From Pyrrhosoma nymphula (taxonomy: Eukaryota > Arthropoda > Insecta > Odonata > Coenagrionidae), in assembly GCA_963573305.1 (NCBI GenBank), contig OY754329.1, forward strand, positions 135,209,422 through 135,273,421: 64,000 nt of DNA. The letters run 5' to 3'. Positions within the stretch are counted from its first letter, which is position 1, and each line of letters opens with the position of its first letter. The notes under the pieces are model-generated. The model saw only the letters and a list, made by a program, of their open reading frames with translations, was not told where the DNA came from and ran no database searches. Of this stretch, positions 58,526 through 64,000 are shown in pieces. The position numbers were made by a program, and so were the translations under genes.

Positions 58526-60845
58526 CGAAACGTAAAAGCAAAGAATTAAAAGCCCATGGTGAAAGAAGTTTCAGTTCATACAAAGGAAAGAAAAGAACGC
58601 AGCATTTCTCCGAGACATTAACCCAGTGATAGGCATTTTTGCTGGTCATTTAGGATATTTTCTTAGACGACATGAACGGTACGCGGGAAGGGATCTACTC
58701 ACAATCAGTAGGAGTGATCTGGTTACTGAAGTTTAACAGTCCCTGCTTTACACAAAGGAAGCGGTTGTAGGCTTGACCTTGTGGAATTGATCCATTACAG
58801 AATAATTGCAACAACTTTGTTAACAATAACTTTGTCCCTGCTTTACTTTCCCTGTCACCTGTCAGCATTCCTACGCAAAATTATTTTCCTCTCCTCAAAT
58901 CTCTCTTCTATTCTTCAATTATTTCGTTTTTTTATGCCACCCAAGTGTCTAATTTCTTCCTTCCAAATCCGCGCTCACCAGTCATTCTCACTTAAGTTTC
59001 ACACAGCAACATTCCGTCCCCTCTCAGTATGTCCTCCGTCCACTTTTGCTATCTCCTAATAATCTGCACCACTATTTCTTCCCCATCACATTTATCTCTT
59101 GATCGTGTGTCTTTCTCACAGCTATGCTTACCATTTCTCTTCTTCTCTCTCCGTAATGCCAATTTTCCGATCCAAATTACAGAATAATATTCCGACCCAC
59201 GCTCGGTTTTATTGAAAGGGTATCCTGATCTTTTCTTTATTTCCTACCCAAATCCTCACCAATGCCTTTCTCCTCGTAATTGTTCCTTTACCCAGTGTGA
59301 TTCTACAGCGAATGGGTTTACTGCTAAAACTATTCTCACCGAAATACTCCCGAGTTGCGTGATTAAGCGTGATTATTAACATATTACAATTTAAGAAAAA
59401 ATTATAGAACTAGATTTAACCTCCAAATAAAAACATTCGAGTTTTATTCATACTAAACTCAATGATTTTCCGTGGTTAAAAGAGCAAGCACATGGTACTA
59501 ATGTCCTCTTTGAGAACTACATTGACACCATAACATATCTTGCCCATTTAAAAGCTAAAACTGTAAATATATGACATCACTCATTCTTTTATACAGCTTC
59601 CTTCGGTTTAATGCGACATTATAGACTTTTATGGAATATAGTATTATACTTCTCATTAAATTGATTTTTTATAATGAAAATCCGATTTCTCAAGTTGCAC
59701 ACATCTGTTAAACTGTAGATGCGTTGATTAAGATTATCGTGCTATGATTCCTCCAACTAATGGATGAGTGTGAATTCTTGTTAACAGTGTAAATTATATG
59801 TTTTTGTATTGTACGGTCAATTGGGCCTAACTATTGGGTGTACTACAGGTTTTATTCATTACCCAAAATAACGAAAACGCTTCTCTATATTTTAAATCGA
59901 AGACGGCGGGTATAACACTTTCAACTTTTTTATGCCTTAGACGTCGAAAAGGCTGAGTAATCATGAAAATTATTTTCACATTATTCACACTAGATAAATT
60001 TAGAAATTTATATCGCTATTAAAAAGCCATAACCCTTTCTTTTGATTCATTTGAGAGACACTGATTCCATCTCCTCATCAGTAATAGGTTAAGGGCAACT
60101 AATTTTACTCTAGAAAAGTTTTCCAGAGAAACACCACAAAGCTCCATGAGCTTTCGATGGGGAGCATCCATTATTAAGGACCTTACGAATCCCTAAGCAT
60201 TCATTCAATTAAAACTATGAGCAAACAGGATCGCAAGGTTTCCCCGGGGTGTTTTCTGCTCTTTGAATAGCTGTAACTAACCAGTCACTTCCTTTCCCCA
60301 AGTACACTCAGGTCGGACCCTAGATAGAATCGATTCATCTTCGGTTTTTCATGGCGGGAGTAACTTCACCAAGTTAACGTATCTCTCGGCAATGCGTGAT
60401 AAATACGTTTCATAAACACGTCTTAAAATTACGGGAAGATGAGACGTGTCTTCGTTAGATAAAATAAATGTAGCGAAATTTTTTGAAGGATCAAAATTAT
60501 TTTGTGGGCTCACGATCTACAGGATATAGATTGTATTCAAAATGGCAATCATGGTTTTCTTCTCTCCTTTTAAGAAACGCATGCAAACAAACACATGCGC
60601 TGCTATAACTGAGGTGATCATGATAACCTAGGGATACTCTGCTGAGAAGGTAGTTTACTCATTAAATAGATTTCACTATGATGCGTCCTTGCAGGATTAC
60701 CCAGTTGGTGAGCGCAAACTTGGCGCAAGGCTGAATTTTCACATCCTTATCACAATACACAGTATTGTTAATTACCATATTTACTCAGTAAATAAGATTC
60801 CAAATCCGTTACAGCATACACAGAATGAGCCACTCTAAAGCAGGT
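58526..60845. other. Unassigned DNA including a pyrimidine-rich tract
   Basis: The plus strand is pyrimidine-rich from about 58830 to 59290, with a 92-codon low-complexity frame. From 59.3 to 60.8 kb it is AT-rich with no substantial open frame and no recognised element. Confidence 0.4.
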
Positions 60846-61010
60846 TATAGATATAGATAAACGTCTTTATTGGGGCGAGATTGAGACTTTAAAAGTCCCT
60901 TCTTCCATCTCACCCCTCGTCAGTACATTATCTCAAAACGTTTGAGATAATTAATACGGAAAAAGATTTTAAACTGATAAAGGTATTACAATATTCAATA
61001 TAATGCAGTA
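60846..61010 (-). repeat. LINE/SINE 3' tail, minus strand
   Basis: Read on the minus strand, the end is CGCCCCAATAAAGACGTTTA followed by TCTATATCTATA, a polyadenylation-like signal plus a short tandem tail as in non-LTR retroelements. The 5' limit is uncertain. Confidence 0.5.
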
Positions 61011-61019
61011 AGACCTAAA

Positions 61020-61345
61020 AGCAGAGTATAACCTTCAAATCGCGGCGGTGGTGGAGATTTTTCTGCGGATTCCCGATCGATACTTGAGTGTCATGTGGAG
61101 ACCACTTCAAGTACAGTACTCCGTCCGCCGGATGGGCCGTTAAACCGTGGTCCCATTGTCGGCTTTATTCAAGAACAGGCTAATGCCGACGCCGGGTTTA
61201 TATCTACCCTTCCTCCATTCCAAAACGATCCTTCCTTTACCTACCTACCTGCCATAAATCCGATATTTTGATTTATATGTAGGTACTTTCTCTTATAGGG
61301 CATGCCCTAAAACAATAAATGTTCTAACTATCTATCTATAAATGG
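61020..61345 (+). repeat. LINE/SINE 3' region, plus strand
   Basis: A GC-rich segment containing CCGTCCGCCGGATGGGCCGT (61120-61139) and AATGCCGACGCCGGGTTT (near 61184) is followed by a pyrimidine-rich stretch. It ends AACAATAAATGTTCTAACTA and (TCTA)n near 61340. The ATGCCGACGC(C/T)GGGTTT block is shared with the SINE-like unit at 305-610, so both use the same tail family. Confidence 0.6.
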
Positions 61346-62170
61346 CACATATGACCTCAGTTGTTGGTCACCTCCCCAAACAATCAGCCAGTAACCAGGG
61401 TAGTACTTGAATTATTATATAAAATTTTTACAAATGGGCAATTGGCCCGGTGGTAACAAAAAAGCAAGTAAAATATGAAATCATGCAATGGTTAAAATAT
61501 CCAAATACTAGCGAAGGAAGAAGAACTGACTTACTTCACGCAACTACTAAGATATTTCAGCCGCATGTTATGATACATTGCGTCACATTTGAAATTCTGT
61601 AAACCTTTTCTTAAAAACATTAACTGCTTTTGGGAAGGGCTCAAACAGTTTTGCTGGTAGATCGCATCCGGCCGTAGAGTATATCCGATCCTAACCCTAA
61701 AGGATAAAAATCATTTAAATATGCTGGTATTATTAATTATCACTAAAATATTGAGAAAAATTATAAATAGCGTCCACGTTTATGTCAGAGAAGAAATAAT
61801 TTATGGAGCAGAGAGTTAAAATGGTCAACATAACTATGCTCATTACATAAATACGACTACCCTCTTTTTCATCGACGAGTGGTTTATAAAGAGACTATAA
61901 AACGACCAATACAGCCGTAATAACGCAGAACTACAACTAAATTATTTATAAATGCTTAACAGCGGGAACAAAGGGAGTAATAGTCGGAATATAAATGCAA
62001 ACTAGAATGGTTTTTGAGACAAAAAGATTTTGTCACTAATAATGTGCTAGTCTTGGCCACTTTTTATACGATAGGTATTACTTTCATCTTTCAAATCTAT
62101 CATAGAAGGAGTGTTCCCACATTTAATCCATAAAGAATAATCTGCCTACTTTATCGCATTACTGGACAAC
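61346..62170. other. AT-rich DNA, nothing recognised
   Basis: No open frame of substance and no supported repeat structure is present. Confidence 0.45.
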
Positions 62171-62171
62171 C

Positions 62172-62235
62172 AATCCTGGATTCGAACTACTGATGTTAGG
62201 GTACGCCGTTGAGTGAGTTCCTTACCACGTAAACG
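62172..62235 (-). repeat. tRNA-derived SINE head
   Basis: On the minus strand, ACGTGGTAAGGAACTCACTC (62230-62211) reads as an A-box region, and GTAGTTCGAATCCAGG (62191-62176) is an excellent B box at tRNA-like spacing. The acceptor stem is not preserved. Confidence 0.5.
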
Positions 62236-64000
62236 GGGCCTGATTATCTTTCAGTTCAAGCTTAATATCCGTAGTGTTCTCATATCTTGCATGTGAACGA
62301 GAAAACGCAAGCATTGGCACATGCGATAAGACGGGTAGTCAGGGATGGAAGCAAGAAGGGGGCATAGACCTTAGGTTCGGGGAGCTAAGCTTGTTGCGCC
62401 GCGGAACCCAGAAAAACGCTGAGGTCAATAACCCTGGACCTTTCGTTTCCCTAAGCTATGTGGCATGCTCATGAAGCTCCATTCTCCACTGATGAGTCTA
62501 CGTATTCCAGCTAATGAGAACAACCATTTCATTAATTTAAGACTATTTTTTAAAAACTCAAGCATCAAAGCATTATCTGACGAACTAGCTACCACTTTAT
62601 TTAGGCATCTGCGACATTAGTATCCATAACCCTCCTCCTCTACCCTCCATCCCCTCCTCCCCCATTTCCTCGACATAACAATTTTTCTCTCCAATTTCCA
62701 ACAATCACCTGATGATGGCTAAGCACAGCCAGTACACCTGGAACATGGTCATGCCATGAAAATATTCCTGCCCAACATGCGCCAGATACACTCCCTCTCT
62801 CTCGGTTCAGGTGTAGTACCACATGAGGTGACGCAATACCTCAAACAGAATTGCGGTGGAACATAGACCCCCTGAAGATTTGAGAGGAAAATAAATTTGT
62901 ATTTCCTAATTTGCATAACATATTTTTCTATATTTTTGTTCCATGGGGGTCAGTTATCAGTCGCCTCAGAACGTACTGTGTTCTTACTTAATGATAAAAG
63001 AACATGACTGTCTTCAGAACGGAGCACTCAAGTTCATTTTCAAGTAACCTTAGGTGATGAATATAGGGGAATGTAGATATTTATTTATTTTATTTTGAAA
63101 TTTTATTGGAATAATGTTTTGGGTTTAAAATTTGATATTTTAAGGGTTTAAACTGTTTTTATTACTTTAATTACGATGTAATTTAATGACATTTATATAA
63201 ATTTATTTGTAATTTATGAAAAAATGAAACTTTTATGGATATTATTGTTTAACTTATTCGGTCATTCCGAAAATTACTATTTCAAAGTTAAATTTATGTT
63301 GTAAATTACTATCTATTTGCCTTGGGCGGACATTTTGGGCAAGATTTTATGGCAGATAATTTTATGTATGTACCTAATTTCTGTGTAACTGTGAAAAACC
63401 TTCAAGAAATATTCCAATATTCCAAAGCCTAGAGCTATATAAGATATGTATAGATAAGTATAACAAGCTAGATGATCGTGCCAGGTTTTGATCATAGTAT
63501 GGTCAACACTTCGGGTGATTCTACTGTATCTGTCACTAATTTACATTTACTATATTGCTCTTAGTTAATAATTCATGAAACCTAGCATCAATAGTTCTTG
63601 AATTGGATGACAAGAGTGAACACGTAAAATTATCCATAGTTTTATCGAGCGCGACGGAGCCCATTGACCAGAGAGATTTTAAGAGACTTGTCGTTATTAT
63701 ACATTACATAAAGTGTACCACCGTCCAAGATGGATAATTATGTAAGTGTATGTATGTTTCTTCCACAAAATTAAGCCTGATTCACTTTTATACGGAAGCA
63801 GGCTCCTTTCACATATGTCCATTACTGGAGCATTTAACTCACATTATTTCATTACCCACTCATTCCTAACCCTATCCAAACTACTTTTTTCATTCTCACT
63901 GCATTTAGCTAAGCCCTAATCTTATGCTTATCCTGGCATACTCTGGCTTTGCTACCGCGTAATAACGTCAGGAGGAGAACACTTTTACACACTGCAATTT
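62236..64000. other. Unassigned DNA to the window end
   Basis: A short pyrimidine run (CCCTCCATCCCCTCCTCCC) lies at 62643-62661, and the last 200 bases are again C/T-rich. Frames at 62274-62474 and 63313-63495 show no known domain. Confidence 0.4.

Noticed and set aside
1..64000. Bacterial-type systems, CRISPR arrays, integrated viral genes or LTR retrotransposons
   Set aside because: No regularly spaced repeats, operon-like gene packing, gag/pol/integrase motifs or long direct terminal repeats were seen.

Overview
The window looks like intronic or intergenic DNA from a large, AT-rich arthropod genome, most likely an insect. The basis is the repeat content: mariner, Tigger/pogo, hAT, piggyBac and Helitron relics, LINE 3' ends with short tandem-repeat tails, many tRNA-headed SINE-like units, and one well-formed spliced exon. 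The species assignment is inference. I see no rRNA, no intact tRNA gene, no CRISPR array and no bacterial gene organisation. Almost all long open frames are short, low-complexity or frameshifted. No complete host gene can be called.

Layout. 1-6 kb: a pyrimidine-rich stretch, a SINE-like unit, a CpG-rich block, and two long foldback elements (1277-1470 and 5112-5463). 6-20 kb: mostly unassigned AT-rich DNA with a (TA)n microsatellite, strand-asymmetric polypyrimidine tracts, perfect hairpins and SINE-like units. 20-31 kb: a LINE relic, purine-rich GC blocks, a 321-bp non-autonomous hAT element and two near-identical 180-bp repeat copies. 31-43 kb: a Helitron coding fragment, a CpG-island-like block at about 33.1-33.7 kb, three diverged copies of an unrecognised repeat, two LINE 3' ends on the minus strand, and one convincing coding exon (42894-43040).

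44.5-48.8 kb is a nested pair: a degenerate hAT element split by a 3.4-kb Tigger/pogo element. 49.2-50.1 kb is an internally deleted mariner with both terminal inverted repeats. 55.1-57.6 kb is a full-length but decayed piggyBac flanked by TTAA, carrying four copies of an internal palindrome. The rest (58-64 kb) holds another LINE relic, converging LINE/SINE tails and a SINE-like unit.

If a host gene is present, the exon at 42894-43040 (start codon just after the acceptor, consensus donor, phase 0) is its best visible piece, on the plus strand. All other recognisable protein-coding sequence belongs to dead mobile elements.
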